Assembly: GCF_003315345.1 (NCBI RefSeq)
Contig: NZ_QNRO01000003.1
Location: forward strand, 1-64,000
Direction of reading: 5' to 3'
Length of the DNA stretch: 64,000 bases
Origin: Marinobacter pelagius
Lineage (GTDB): Bacteria > Pseudomonadota > Gammaproteobacteria > Pseudomonadales > Oleiphilaceae
Shown: positions 30,001 through 38,945 of the stretch, in pieces
Layout: every line of letters starts with the position of its first letter
Position numbering within the stretch: position 1 is the first letter of the stretch
Notes under the pieces: generated by a model
The model's input: only the letters and a program-made list of their open reading frames with translations
What the model was told of the DNA's origin: nothing
Database searches by the model: none
Position numbers and translations under genes: made by a program

Positions 30001-31570
30001 CTCCGCCATCCAGCAGCTGTCACGGGCCCTGACCGAATCCTCCTCGGACCTGGCAGACCTCCGGGAAACCATGGCCGACCGGGTCCGCGATACCGAGACC
30101 CTGCTGGTCCAGCAGTCCCGGATCAACACGGAACTGCAGGAAGGTCTGATGAAGACCCGAATGATTCCGTTTGCCTCCATGGTGCCCCGCCTGCGCCGGA
30201 TCGTCCGTCAGATCAGCGGCGAACTGGGCAAGAAGGTGGACTTTGACGTCCGCAATGCGGAAGGGGAGATGGACCGCAACATCCTGGAACGCATGGTTGC
30301 GCCCCTGGAGCACATGTTGCGGAATGCCCTGGACCACGGCATCGAAGCGCCGAAAGACCGCAAGAACGCCGGCAAGCCCGAAACCGGTGAAGTGACCCTG
30401 TCCCTGACCCGGGAAGGCGGCGACGTGGTGCTGCGCATGATTGACGACGGCAAGGGCATTCCCTCCCACGTCATCCGCGACAAGGCCATCCGCCAGGGGT
30501 TGCTGCGGGCCGATGAAGACCTGTCAGAACGGGAAGTCCTGCAGTTCATCCTGCAGCCGGGCTTCTCCACCGCGGAGCAGGTCACCCAGATCTCCGGCCG
30601 GGGTGTCGGAATGGACGTGGTGGCCAGCGAGATCAAGCAACTCGGTGGCAGCCTCGATATCGACTCGGCGGTAGGCCGTGGCACCACCTTCACCGTGCGC
30701 CTGCCGTTCACCGTATCGGTAAACCGTGCGCTGATGGTTACCACCGGCGAGGATTTCTACGCCATCCCGCTGAACACCATCGAGGGTATCGTGCGGGTCA
30801 GCACCTACGAGCTCGAGGAATACTACAAGCCGGATGCTCCGATGTACGAGTATGCCGGCCAGCAGTACCGCCTGCAGTATCTGGGCAGCCTGCTCAACAG
30901 TGACCATCAGCCCAAGCTCCAGGGCCAGGCACTGCCGCTGCCGGTAATCCTGGTACGGGGTGCCGAGCAACCCATGGCCCTGCAGGTGGACAGCCTGATG
31001 GGCAGCCGGGAAATCGTGGTCAAATCCCTCGGGCCCCAGTTCAGCTCCGTTCGCGGGGTCTCCGGTGCCACCATCCTCGGTGATGGTAACGTGGTGGTGA
31101 TTCTCGACCTACCGGCCATGCTGCGTTCGGATATCCTGTCCGACCGCCAGCGTCTGGCGAACCTGGAGAAGGCGCGCGAAGCCGCCCGGTACGAAGAGCA
31201 GATCACCACCGTCATGGTGGTGGACGACTCGGTAACCGTACGGAAAGTTACTTCCCGCCTGCTGGAGCGCAACGGCATGGAAGTACTCACCGCCAAAGAC
31301 GGCCTGGATGCGGTTGCCCAGCTGCAGGATCACAAGCCCGACATCATCCTGCTCGATATCGAGATGCCGAGAATGGACGGCTTCGAAGTGGCCAGCTTCA
31401 TCCGCCACGACGACAACCTGCGGGAGACGCCGATCTGCATGATTACCTCCCGGACCGGCGAGAAGCACCGCGAGCGCGCCCTGGCCATCGGTGTGAACGA
31501 GTACCTCGGCAAACCGTTCCAGGAAACCGAGCTGCTTGAGACCATCAAGCGGCTGACCGGAACCGAGTAA
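24059..31570 (+). CDS. chpA: Hybrid chemotaxis kinase ChpA with many phosphotransfer modules
   Basis: 2,503 residues from the ATG at 24059. HTLKG-type Hpt histidines sit at about 651, 819, 975, 1307, 1474, 1628 and 1769. Degenerate modules are visible at His52 (QVHGTLQMV), His483 (LLHSIRGGL) and Asp1117 (ELDQLTEGA, no His). Then come the dimerisation segment LDELVNLAGE, the ATPase boxes (LRNALDHGIE near 2085, DDGKGI, ISGRGVGMDVV), a CheW domain and a C-terminal receiver from about 2381 (VMVVDDSVTVRKVT, LLDIEMPRMDG). It is the hub of the twitching system and of cAMP control in Pseudomonas. A long acidic linker separates many modules. The start codon of the longer frame at 24017 is within pilK and unlikely. 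Confidence 0.95.
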   Translation: MGNHHDSIALDWVRGEIQDTLTQGQHALEAYVENRDDTARLRFCLNYLHQVHGTLQMVELYGAALLTEEMEKLTQAILNESVSNVDEAVDILMQAILQLPQYLEHLTSSEDDFPMVLLPMLNDLRAARGEALLSDTSLFKPDLSRAQMSVSITASRRLQDPKVLGHIRKLRQMYQFALAGVVREEDLDAQFSYLQKVIQRLARLCQNTPRGELWKAASAFVETLQAHANPVNAAVKSLLRELDAEIRLLTDGQANILQQPAPEALFKHLLYYVARARDLDTPQVQALRNDYKLNMALPSDDDVDAARTRVSGPGREAIHSVVSALNEELAKLKDQLDLFVRSELRQNSELDDLLPGLRQVANTLAVLGLGIPRKVVTEQIELVEKLSDQTELVDDGTLMDIAGALLYVEASLAGLDTDRQVETQDDARPGDAINLGSRELGEASSALLRESRNTLEQVKSAIVNFIASQWDTREIEHVPELLHSIRGGLALIPLDRVADMLESAERYITDVLLGGKQVPDWKQLDTLADAVTSIEYYLERLAEGISENDAVLQVAEDSLASLGFPVGAEPTWNAPAAEPEVPAEVEPPAEETAATPEDAKESDEDLLDDEILEIFVEEAQEVLETIHDFYPRLRQNHDDREALTEVRRAFHTLKGSGRMVGATSIGELAWSVENVLNRVIDQTIKPTDDLFTLVDEVNARIPTLIQEFRDGQADGEVDGLIQRAEAMADTRRTDAEQAPEATPVAEAPTAEDTTAQPEPAIAPEAPAGSDEDDLIDDEILEIFVEEAGEVLDTIREYLPMLLRQHDDRSALTEVRRAFHTLKGSGRMVGANVVGELAWSVENMLNRAIDGSILMNDDIAALLQDVTEALPPLVEDFEKRRAPSMDTSALEARANTLANGEIPDTGAMPAGAEESEAAPETTAEPDEADDNGVDPVLLDIFESETETHLQTLKDYLAAAGDKTTVPYTDDLSRALHTLKGSAHTAGITPIAEVITPLERFVKEARAQNKRADREVVALIEQACDFLTRGLAQIRQNPQAPLAGTDEFLERLENLSRSTLRAAADDDTRAPTRQAESQLVRLFLNEGLDIVLDAEQILDRWAADPTETGPLAQLRNELDQLTEGAAEAGLTDVSALAGALKNAYESVADDHQAPDEHFFTTVRAGHEQLINMMDQVAAGLATSSDPELLARIETLAEGRSEPSDTTGKEASVTPDAFEQQFNDELEEIDLSFDTDSLDEPEAETQPQAEAEQPPLPETDQSDDGLDQELAEIFLEEARDLIDSTAEALQSWSENTGNLDILRLLQRDLHTLKGGARLADIPAVGDLSHELETLFEGLTEQRLSVNEQLSDLLFRSHDRLAGMVEALENGETPRPAPDLVAEIQAYMGSAAGSRPVTDVAEPAAEQQTPESTTPADETASETQEEGPTDLSHLDPELVGIFLEEAYDLINSTGSALHTWSENPSDTSVAAELQRDVHTLKGGARMAGVNAIGDLTHVLEDLFEKVAEGQLAASEDMTDLLFACHDRLAQMVEQVATQKPCPPATDLVAQVESVIRGETPTAPAPEMAGGQPEPGTESGLEEHLEPASDNDLIGIFLDEGLEIHEAIDECLAQWKDEPEELSGVTQLQQELHTLKGGARLSDVDPIAELAEAWAEALDPLIGGANNQHALLELSERANATLKAMLTALEEGDKPETGHGLVEAFREVGQDVSVAESGPEAPATASADTVDPEVLEIFLEEAGEIMDQLEQVLENWRKDPGNHDFNQEAQRALHTLKGGARLAQLTELGDKAHAFETRLIDLGGNAPDEAQWQTITDDHDAIIALVSEVRRRFEGGAAEPEIAAETGPARAEPEPEPTPATTPEPKAETAPAPAPKPEKAPAKTPALPRKKAPEVQRVQETIRVSAPLLDELVNLAGETSITRGRLEQQTSDFGHTLDEMAATIERLREQLRRMEIETEAQILFRAEQEHGPDYGDDFDPLEMDRYSAIQQLSRALTESSSDLADLRETMADRVRDTETLLVQQSRINTELQEGLMKTRMIPFASMVPRLRRIVRQISGELGKKVDFDVRNAEGEMDRNILERMVAPLEHMLRNALDHGIEAPKDRKNAGKPETGEVTLSLTREGGDVVLRMIDDGKGIPSHVIRDKAIRQGLLRADEDLSEREVLQFILQPGFSTAEQVTQISGRGVGMDVVASEIKQLGGSLDIDSAVGRGTTFTVRLPFTVSVNRALMVTTGEDFYAIPLNTIEGIVRVSTYELEEYYKPDAPMYEYAGQQYRLQYLGSLLNSDHQPKLQGQALPLPVILVRGAEQPMALQVDSLMGSREIVVKSLGPQFSSVRGVSGATILGDGNVVVILDLPAMLRSDILSDRQRLANLEKAREAARYEEQITTVMVVDDSVTVRKVTSRLLERNGMEVLTAKDGLDAVAQLQDHKPDIILLDIEMPRMDGFEVASFIRHDDNLRETPICMITSRTGEKHRERALAIGVNEYLGKPFQETELLETIKRLTGTE

Positions 31571-32622
31571 TGGCCGGCCAGGGAGGCCGGCCCCGGGTCG
31601 GGATCGTGTCCGATGTGGTTCTGCAGCGACACCGCTTGCAGGCCGCAACGGCCAAGTTCGGACTCGAGGTCTCCTTCTGTGGCGATCCCCAGCGGCTGGA
31701 ATACCAGCCACAGTTTCCCGAGGCGGATCTGTGGCTCATAACCCTGGAAGACGAAGCCGACCACCCCGCGCTGTTCGATCTGTTGCTGGACAATACCGAG
31801 GCGCCGGTCCTGTTTGGCCTTGACCAGGCCCCCAAGCCGGGCAGCACCGACTATTTCCGCTGGGAACGACGGCTACTGGGCAAACTGGAAAAGCAACTGG
31901 GGCATCTCGAGGAGCTGGACTCGGAGACGACGCTCGAAAAGCTCGAGGAAGAGCCGGCGGCACCAAAGAGCAAGCCCGTACTGCCCCACTGGATCAAACC
32001 CGCGGCACCGGACTCCGTTGCCGAGGAAGTCTGGATTCTGGGTGCCTCCCTGGGCGGCCCGGCCGCAGTGAAAACCTTTCTCGATCACCTGCCCCAGGGG
32101 CTGCCTGTGGGGTTTATCTACGCCCAGCACATCGACGACAATTTCACCGGGGTGCTGACCCGGGTCCTGGGCCGCGATGCCCATTACCGGCTCAAGGCGG
32201 CACAGGAAGGCTACCGGGTCCGCAACGGAGATGTGGTGCTGATGCCGGTGGAACACGAGTGGCGGCTGGACAGTACCGGCGCCCTGACGGAAGTGAACAA
32301 GCCCTGGCCCGGGCCGTACGGCCCCTCCATTGACCAGGTACTGCTCAATGTCGCCGACCACTACCGGGCCCGCTGCCATGCTATCCTCTTTTCCGGCATG
32401 GGCAACGATGGCGCGCTGGCAGCGCCCATTCTCAAAGCCTTTGGTAGCCGGATCTGGGTCCAGGAAAGCAGCAGTTGCGGCAACAGTTCCATGCCGGATT
32501 CCGTGGCGGCCACCGGGTGCGCCAGCTTTGCCGGCACTCCCGAGCAACTGGCCCGGGAGCTGATCAAAACCATTGAAAAATCCTGCCTGCTCAAAGGCCG
32601 GCAGAAACGCGATTCCGCCTGA
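31570..32622 (+). CDS. chpB: CheB-type methylesterase ChpB
   Basis: 350 residues. The esterase triad is visible as Ser160 (GASLGGP), His187 (AQHID) and Asp280 (GMGNDGA). The N-terminal 110 residues look like a receiver (PRVGIVSDVVLQRHRLQAA) but lack the acidic pair and the acceptor Asp position, so it cannot be activated by phosphorylation in the usual way. Start overlaps the chpA stop by one base (TAATG). Confidence 0.9.
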   Translation: MAGQGGRPRVGIVSDVVLQRHRLQAATAKFGLEVSFCGDPQRLEYQPQFPEADLWLITLEDEADHPALFDLLLDNTEAPVLFGLDQAPKPGSTDYFRWERRLLGKLEKQLGHLEELDSETTLEKLEEEPAAPKSKPVLPHWIKPAAPDSVAEEVWILGASLGGPAAVKTFLDHLPQGLPVGFIYAQHIDDNFTGVLTRVLGRDAHYRLKAAQEGYRVRNGDVVLMPVEHEWRLDSTGALTEVNKPWPGPYGPSIDQVLLNVADHYRARCHAILFSGMGNDGALAAPILKAFGSRIWVQESSSCGNSSMPDSVAATGCASFAGTPEQLARELIKTIEKSCLLKGRQKRDSA

Positions 32623-32633
32623 GGACAGAAGCG

Positions 32634-33095
32634 ATGCCCGAAAACCGTCAAGCCCTCCCCTGTGTCATGATTCCGATGACCGGTCGGCAATTGTTACTGC
32701 CCAACGTTTCCATCGCCGAGGTTGTCGACTACGCCAGCGAAGAGCCCGGCTCCAATACCCCGGACTGGCTGGTGGGCTACCTGGACTGGCGAGGCCTGGA
32801 TTTGCCGGTGATTTCCTACGATGCCGCCAACGGCGGCAGTCTGATGGTACCGGGCGATAACCGCGGCCGGATCGTAGTGCTGAACACCATTGGCGAGCAT
32901 CACAGTGAAGTTCCGTTCATGGCGCTGGTCACCCAGGGGATTCCAAGCCAGGCACGACTGACCGAGGCGGAAGTGAACCGGCTCGAAGGCGACATCGGCG
33001 CGGCGGATCTGATGAAGGTCGAAGTCGAGGGCGAGGAAGCCTGGATTCCCAACCTGGAATACCTGGAATCCCTGGCCCGTTCCGCACGCCGCTAA
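32634..33095 (+). CDS. chpC: CheW-like protein ChpC
   Basis: 153-residue CheW domain: PCVMIPMTGRQLLLPNVSIA, then WLVGYLDWRGLDLPVISYDA. In Pseudomonas ChpC is an accessory adaptor for input to ChpA. 11 bases after chpB; last gene of the operon. Confidence 0.88.
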   Translation: MPENRQALPCVMIPMTGRQLLLPNVSIAEVVDYASEEPGSNTPDWLVGYLDWRGLDLPVISYDAANGGSLMVPGDNRGRIVVLNTIGEHHSEVPFMALVTQGIPSQARLTEAEVNRLEGDIGAADLMKVEVEGEEAWIPNLEYLESLARSARR

Positions 33096-33129
33096 CCCTC
33101 GCCTCGCCGGATCATGGCAGGGAATTCTG

Positions 33130-33155
33130 GAAATGTTATAATATTACAAATTTTC
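33130..33155. promoter_or_regulatory. Zur box overlapping the zur-znuCB promoter
   Basis: GAAATGTTATAATATTACAA, running on to 33155, is close to the gammaproteobacterial Zur palindrome (GAAATGTTATA-N-TATAACATTTC). It contains a TATAAT -10 at 33137-33142 and lies 14 bases before the zur ATG. Zinc-bound Zur would block the promoter, giving autoregulation of zur-znuC-znuB. Confidence 0.75.
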
Positions 33156-33168
33156 CAGGGTTCCTGTC

Positions 33169-33652
33169 ATGGCAAGCCAAGCACTTCCCTATCGTCCCCA
33201 CAACCATCAGGCCTGTGTCACCCAGGCCCTGGCTGATGCCCGCGCGATCTGCCGGGCCCAGAATGCGCGCCTGACGCCCACCCGGGAGCGGGTCCTGGAG
33301 CTGATCTGGCAATCCCACAAGCCCCTCGGGGCTTATGATGTGCTGGCCGAACTGACCGCCGAGGGCCAGAATGCGGCACCACCGACGGTGTACCGGGCCC
33401 TGGACTTCCTCCAGCAACATGGTCTGGTGCACCGGATTGCCTCGCTCAACGCCTTCATCGGCTGTGCCCACGCCGGGGAGAACCATACCGGCATGTTCCT
33501 GATCTGCCGCAGCTGCGGCAATGTCCTGGAACTGACAGCACCCGGCGTCTCCGGTGCCATCGAGGACGCGGCCAAAGCCGAGAGCTTCAAGGCCGAAGAT
33601 GTGACCCTGGAGATCGCCGGCCTGTGTCCGAGGTGCCAGTCGGAGACCGGTC

Positions 33653-33660
<8 letters not shown>
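33169..33660 (+). CDS. zur: Zinc uptake regulator Zur (Fur family)
   Basis: 163 residues. TPTRERVLELIWQSHKPLGA is the winged helix, PPTVYRALDFLQQHGLVHRI the recognition part, CAHAGENHTGMFLICRSCGN the metal-site region, and a C-terminal CPRC pair completes the structural zinc site. Overlaps znuC by 8 bases and sits behind a Zur box, which settles it as Zur rather than Fur or PerR. Confidence 0.94.
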
Positions 33661-34424
<764 letters not shown>

Positions 34425-34438
<14 letters not shown>

Positions 34439-35237
34439 CAGCCTCCTGAACGACTTCTTCTGGCGTGCCCTGATCGGTGGCCTGGGCGTCGCCCTGATCG
34501 CCGGCCCACTCGGCTGCTTCGTGGTGTGGCGGCGCATGGCCTATTTCGGCGACACCCTGGCTCACTCCGCGCTGCTGGGCATTGCCCTGAGTTTCCTGAT
34601 CAGCGTGCCGCTGAATGTTGGTGTCATCATCACCTGCGTGGTCATTGCCCTGGTTCTGGTGGCATTCTCGAAAACCCGGACCCTGGCCACGGACACCCTG
34701 CTCGGGATTCTCGCCCACAGTGCCCTGGCCATCGGCCTGGTCACCCTGAGCTTCATGCCAGATGTGCGGGTGGATCTCACCGGGCTGCTGTTCGGCGACC
34801 TGCTGGCCATGAGCCGGGATGACCTGTTGTGGATCTATGGCGGGGCGGCGGTGATTCTCGTACTGCTGGTGACTCTGTGGCAAGGCCTGCTGATGAGCAC
34901 CATTCATGAGGAGCTGGCCCGGGTGGAGGGGTTCCCGGTGGAGCGGCTGCGGCTGGTGTTGATGCTGATGTTTTCCCTGGTCATTGCGGTGGCCATGAAA
35001 ATCGTCGGCGTCCTGCTGATTACCGCGCTACTGATCATCCCGGCCGCCTCGGCGCGGCGGCTGGCCCGGACACCGGAACACATGGTGGGGTTGGCTGTAG
35101 TGTTCGGCTTTTTGGCCGTCGGTGGCGGTCTGGCGCTGTCCTGGTACCTGGACACGCCGGCCGGCCCTTCGGTAGTGGTGACCGCTTTCCTGGCGTTTCT
35201 GGTGACCTACAGCACCACAGCCAGAACCGCGGCCTGA
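34425..35237 (+). CDS. znuB: Zinc ABC transporter permease ZnuB
   Basis: 270 residues with eight or so membrane helices. DFFWRALIGGLGVALIAGPL is the usual start, then GCFVVWRRMAYFGDTLAHSA and MKIVGVLLITALLIIPAASA. The ATG at 34425 has ACGGAGGC upstream and overlaps znuC. The binding protein gene znuA is not in this window. Confidence 0.94.
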
Positions 35238-35328
35238 TTCTTCCCATGCCTCTTGGGCTGGTCTATGGTGTAACCATCGACGCCGCTTTGGATCGGGAGC
35301 CACCGGCTGCTCCCGGGGAGACTGACGC

Positions 35329-36321
35329 ATGGAGAGCCGCTCTGCCCCCGGCGACGGGCCGTTGTTCTGGCCCGCGCTCTGGATTCCCCTCGTTATCCTG
35401 GTCACCGGACTGGTCACCACCACCCTGACCGCGAACCTGAAAGCGGACCAGGCCCGGGAGCTGGCCGACGCTCGTTACCGTGCCCAGCACCAGGCCATTG
35501 TCAATCAGTTGCTGGCCAATGCGCCGACCTACCTGGACAGCGACACCCCACCCGCCAGCTGGCTCCCCGTGATTCTCGGCGACACCCTGCCGGACCAGCT
35601 GGGGTTGCGCATCGACACCCTGCAACGACACAGCAAAATTCCCATCCTGCAACTGCAGGCCGACGGTCACCTGGATCCCACACTTGCCCTGCGCACCGAG
35701 CTCCAGCCCGGCAATCATCACTGGATGCTGACCACGGTGCCCACGTCGGCGCTGCTGGGGAAGGCGGCGAGCCAGGCCCGGACCCGCACCTGGATGGTCG
35801 GCCTGGCACTGACCCTGGCCGCCGCCGGGTTGGCACTCCTGTTGTGCCGGCGCCTGCATGGCCAGCAACAGCGGATCCTGGAACTGGAAGGGAGGGAGCA
35901 GGGAGCGGACCAGCAGATCAACAACCTGCAGGTGGAAAAGACCATCCTGCGCCAGGCACTCAACGACAGTGAGGAACGCAGCCGGGACCTGATCACCTTA
36001 TCCGGGGCACTGATTGCCGAGCTCGACGAACACGGCATTATCGGTTTCATCTCGGCCCAGAGCGCCGCCTTGCTGGCCCAGGCGCCCGCGGACCTGGCGG
36101 GCCAGCCGTTTCCCGATCTGATCACGCCCCCTTTCCGGGACAACTTCCAGCGCACCCTCGAGGCGGCCCGCCACGACAACCAGGCGCAGCGAATCGATCT
36201 GGATCTTCGGGTCAGGAACCGGGAAGCCCCCTTGCCGGTATCCGTGCGCATCAAAGCACTCAAGGACCCGGTACACGGGCTGCTGGGATACCGCCTGAGC
36301 GCGTGCCCGGCTGGTGGCTAG
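35329..36321 (+). CDS. Membrane protein with periplasmic sensor and PAS domain
   Basis: 330 residues. Two membrane helices (about 13-33 and 162-180) enclose a periplasmic region; a coiled-coil stretch follows (residues about 180-215, RILELEGREQGADQQINNLQ), then a PAS-like fold (ALIAELDEHGIIGFISAQSA, then PFRDNFQRTLEAARHDNQAQ). No output domain follows, so it looks like a sensor without its effector, perhaps a partner of another protein. The stop codon overlaps that of the CDGSH gene on the other strand. Confidence 0.7.
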   Translation: MESRSAPGDGPLFWPALWIPLVILVTGLVTTTLTANLKADQARELADARYRAQHQAIVNQLLANAPTYLDSDTPPASWLPVILGDTLPDQLGLRIDTLQRHSKIPILQLQADGHLDPTLALRTELQPGNHHWMLTTVPTSALLGKAASQARTRTWMVGLALTLAAAGLALLLCRRLHGQQQRILELEGREQGADQQINNLQVEKTILRQALNDSEERSRDLITLSGALIAELDEHGIIGFISAQSAALLAQAPADLAGQPFPDLITPPFRDNFQRTLEAARHDNQAQRIDLDLRVRNREAPLPVSVRIKALKDPVHGLLGYRLSACPAGG

Positions 36322-36566
36322 TCGAGAGTCTTATGGGTACCGTCACACATGGGTGGTGAGCCCGTGCGTTTGCAGCCACAGAACCAGACCCACTCGGTTT
36401 TCTCGGCGGTGTACTTCACCGGGCTGAAGCCGGTGCCCTTGTGGGAGCCGTCGCAAAAGGGCTGGTTGTCACTGTGCCCGCAGGCGCACCAAACATAGTT
36501 CCTGCCACCCTCGACCTGCACGGCGTAGGGGCTTTTCTTCGCAATCTTCGGCTGTTCATCGGCCAT
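36318..36566 (-). CDS. Tandem CDGSH iron-sulfur domain protein
   Basis: 82 residues with two CDGSH motifs: CACGHSDNQPFCDGSH and CGCKRTGSPPMCDGTH. Each should bind a 2Fe-2S cluster through three Cys and one His, as in bacterial mitoNEET-like proteins. Function is probably electron transfer or cluster delivery. Head-to-tail with no partner; it is convergent with the PAS gene and separated by 45 bases from the patatin gene. Confidence 0.88.
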   Translation of the reverse strand: MADEQPKIAKKSPYAVQVEGGRNYVWCACGHSDNQPFCDGSHKGTGFSPVKYTAEKTEWVWFCGCKRTGSPPMCDGTHKTLD

Positions 36567-36611
36567 GTTTTCTCCCCTTTTGCTGACTGTGTCGGTTCAG
36601 TATAGCCAACA

Positions 36612-37697
36612 CTAGTACAGTGGCTTGATCACCTCCGCCAGGCGGCCGGTTTCCAGCAATTCCAGGAATTCATCCCCGAGCCGGTCGCTCTCGGCAATCG
36701 CCTGGCGCCAGGAACGCTCCCGGCCGGCATCGTCACCCACGTATTTCTCGAAATCCTTGCGGTCCGGAAGCTTGCGGTCCGGGAGGGTCTGCAGGTACTC
36801 GGCGGAGGGCGCCACCAGTAGCACATCCTGCAAACGGGTGGCATCGCCCCGGCGCCACGGCAGCGACTTGTCGAACCAGCCGGGCACCACCTTGTCGGTA
36901 AAGTGCGGGTACAGGATCACACCCGGCTGCTGGTAAGGCAGATCCAGGTGATAATCCAGCAAGCCACCATCGCGGTAGACACCGTCCGGTGCACCGGGAA
37001 TGTTGCGCACTCCGGACATCACCAGCGGGATGGAGGCCGAGGCGAGCAGGGCCGGCAGCAGGTTGTCACTGGTCAGGGCCACCTCGTGGCTGGGGAAGTC
37101 CACCAGTTTGGACACCGGCATTTTCAGGCGGGCATCGTGAATGATACCCCGCTCCATAAAGCGGCCCAGATGCCGGCGACTAACCATATTGGCACTGATC
37201 GCATTCATCAGGCCCAGTCCCAGCCGGCCCCGGGTGTCGTGCTCCAGCAGGCCGAGACTGCGCACCACGACAATGTTCAGCCGATACCAGGGGTGGTTCA
37301 GGATGTACTCCTCCCGGCCACCGAGCAGTTCCTCCAGGAACTGGATGCTCTTGCGGGTCACCTCCGCGGCACTCACGCCCCTGGCAAAACGCTGGGAGGT
37401 ATACAGGTCCGCCAGGCGTGCCAGCTGTGCCTTGGGGTCATTCGAGGACGCCACCGCGGCAAAGCGCCAGCTGCCGATGGAAGAACCAATCAGGGCCCGC
37501 TCCTGCGGTACTCCGGGCAGCCAGTCCCCGAAAATCGCCTTGTCCAGACCGCTGATGCCGAGCGCTTTCGGGCCACCGGCGGCACCGGGAATGACATGGA
37601 CGTCGTCCGGAGTCAGCGGTTTGTCTCTGAGCCGTTGCAAGGCTCGTCGACCGGCCCGGACAGTCAGGGCCGGAGGTCGGGTGTGGATGGCGGTCAT
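36612..37697 (-). CDS. Patatin-like phospholipase
   Basis: 361 residues. VIPGAAGGPKALGISGL is the oxyanion glycine loop, ALIGSSIGSWRFAAVASSND the GxSxG nucleophile elbow and YRDGGLLDYHLD the catalytic Asp. Serine acyl-hydrolase of the patatin family, probably acting on lipids or storage esters in the cytoplasm. No signal peptide. A 14-base word shared with the region before the MFS gene lies upstream at 37756-37769. Confidence 0.85.
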   Translation of the reverse strand: MTAIHTRPPALTVRAGRRALQRLRDKPLTPDDVHVIPGAAGGPKALGISGLDKAIFGDWLPGVPQERALIGSSIGSWRFAAVASSNDPKAQLARLADLYTSQRFARGVSAAEVTRKSIQFLEELLGGREEYILNHPWYRLNIVVVRSLGLLEHDTRGRLGLGLMNAISANMVSRRHLGRFMERGIIHDARLKMPVSKLVDFPSHEVALTSDNLLPALLASASIPLVMSGVRNIPGAPDGVYRDGGLLDYHLDLPYQQPGVILYPHFTDKVVPGWFDKSLPWRRGDATRLQDVLLVAPSAEYLQTLPDRKLPDRKDFEKYVGDDAGRERSWRQAIAESDRLGDEFLELLETGRLAEVIKPLY

Positions 37698-37829
37698 GGC
37701 AGGCTCCCTGTTTCAGTGCCGGGGAGTGTATCGAAAGCATCAATTGCCAGCCAACTGAACAAAACTAATGGTGGCCATAAACCGCGCTTTCTGCTTCATT
37801 AATAGGCAAAGGTTGCAAGAGCGACCTGA

Positions 37830-38945
37830 ATGCTTTCACGGAACGTAAGCCAGAATCATCGTCAGGAGAAAGTTTTGAATACCACGCCGCCCGAAAGTTC
37901 GCTGGCACCGACCCCAACCCTTGCGGTTCTCGGGTTCAAGCGCCAGCTGGTGTACCACCTTCACTTCTGGGCATTCGTCGCCGTGGCGCCGCTGGTACTG
38001 GTGCAGTGGAAGCAGGGCCATTTTTTGCTATCCGGGCTGCTGCTCCTGTTCTGCAGCAATGCCCTCCTTGTGATCGCCTTCCTGCGCCTGCGGGGTACCT
38101 ATTTCCTCAAGGGTCGGCTTTTTCCCCTGCTGGCCGTGGTCTGTGCCGCCTATTCCACCAGCATTAACGGCCATGCCGGTCTGTACTGGGCTTACCCGGC
38201 AGCCACTGCCCTGTTTTTCCTGCTGCCATTGCGGGAAGCAATAGTCAGCAACGCCATCTTTGTCGCTATCATGGCGGTGGTGTCGTTCGTGAAGTTTCCG
38301 GAGGCGGATTTCTGGCGGATCACCTTCTCCCTCGGGCTGACCTGTCTGTTTGCCATGATCTTTGCGTGGCTGGTGGGCAAGCTCCAGCAGGAACTGACCC
38401 GCCTGGCCACCACCGACCCCCTCACCGGTTGCCTGAACCGTTCACAGCTCTCCGATGTCCTGAACAGCCAGATACAGATGCGGGAGCGCTATGACCGGGT
38501 TTCCAGCCTGATCCTGCTGGACCTGGACTTTTTCAAGAGCATCAACGACGAATGGGGGCACCTCGCGGGCGACAAGGTTCTCAAGGAGATGGCACTGCGG
38601 TTACGCAAACGATTACGGGAGAACGACAGACTGTTCCGGATCGGCGGTGAGGAATTCATGATCGTGCTGCCGGAGACCGGTGAGCGGGATGCCAACACCC
38701 TGGCCCACCAGTTGCTGGCCGGCATCAGCGGCAAACCCTTTCTGGACAATATCAACCTGAGCGCCAGTGCCAGCGTGGCAGAAGTCAGCCGGGGCGAAAC
38801 CTGGTCGGTGTGGCTGAACCGGGCCGACCAGTCCCTTTATGAAGCCAAATCCCGCGGCCGCAACCAGGTGATCAATGCCGGCCGACCGGAAACCACCAGT
38901 GCCCCCGAACCTGACGGCGGGATCCCGGATCCAATGATCAGTTAG
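37830..38945 (+). CDS. Diguanylate cyclase with six-helix membrane sensor
   Basis: 371 residues from ATG 37830. An alternative TTG at 37875 has a better ribosome-binding site (AGGAGAA) and would give 356. Several hydrophobic helices fill the first half (FWAFVAVAPLVLVQWK, LLLLFCSNALLVIAF and others), then a GGDEF domain with LTRLATTDPLTGCLNR, LDLDFFKSINDEWGH and the active-site IGGEEFMIVLPETGE. It should make c-di-GMP. No inhibitory RxxD motif is obvious before the GGEEF. Ends overlapping the stop of the hydrolase on the other strand. Confidence 0.88.
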   Translation: MLSRNVSQNHRQEKVLNTTPPESSLAPTPTLAVLGFKRQLVYHLHFWAFVAVAPLVLVQWKQGHFLLSGLLLLFCSNALLVIAFLRLRGTYFLKGRLFPLLAVVCAAYSTSINGHAGLYWAYPAATALFFLLPLREAIVSNAIFVAIMAVVSFVKFPEADFWRITFSLGLTCLFAMIFAWLVGKLQQELTRLATTDPLTGCLNRSQLSDVLNSQIQMRERYDRVSSLILLDLDFFKSINDEWGHLAGDKVLKEMALRLRKRLRENDRLFRIGGEEFMIVLPETGERDANTLAHQLLAGISGKPFLDNINLSASASVAEVSRGETWSVWLNRADQSLYEAKSRGRNQVINAGRPETTSAPEPDGGIPDPMIS

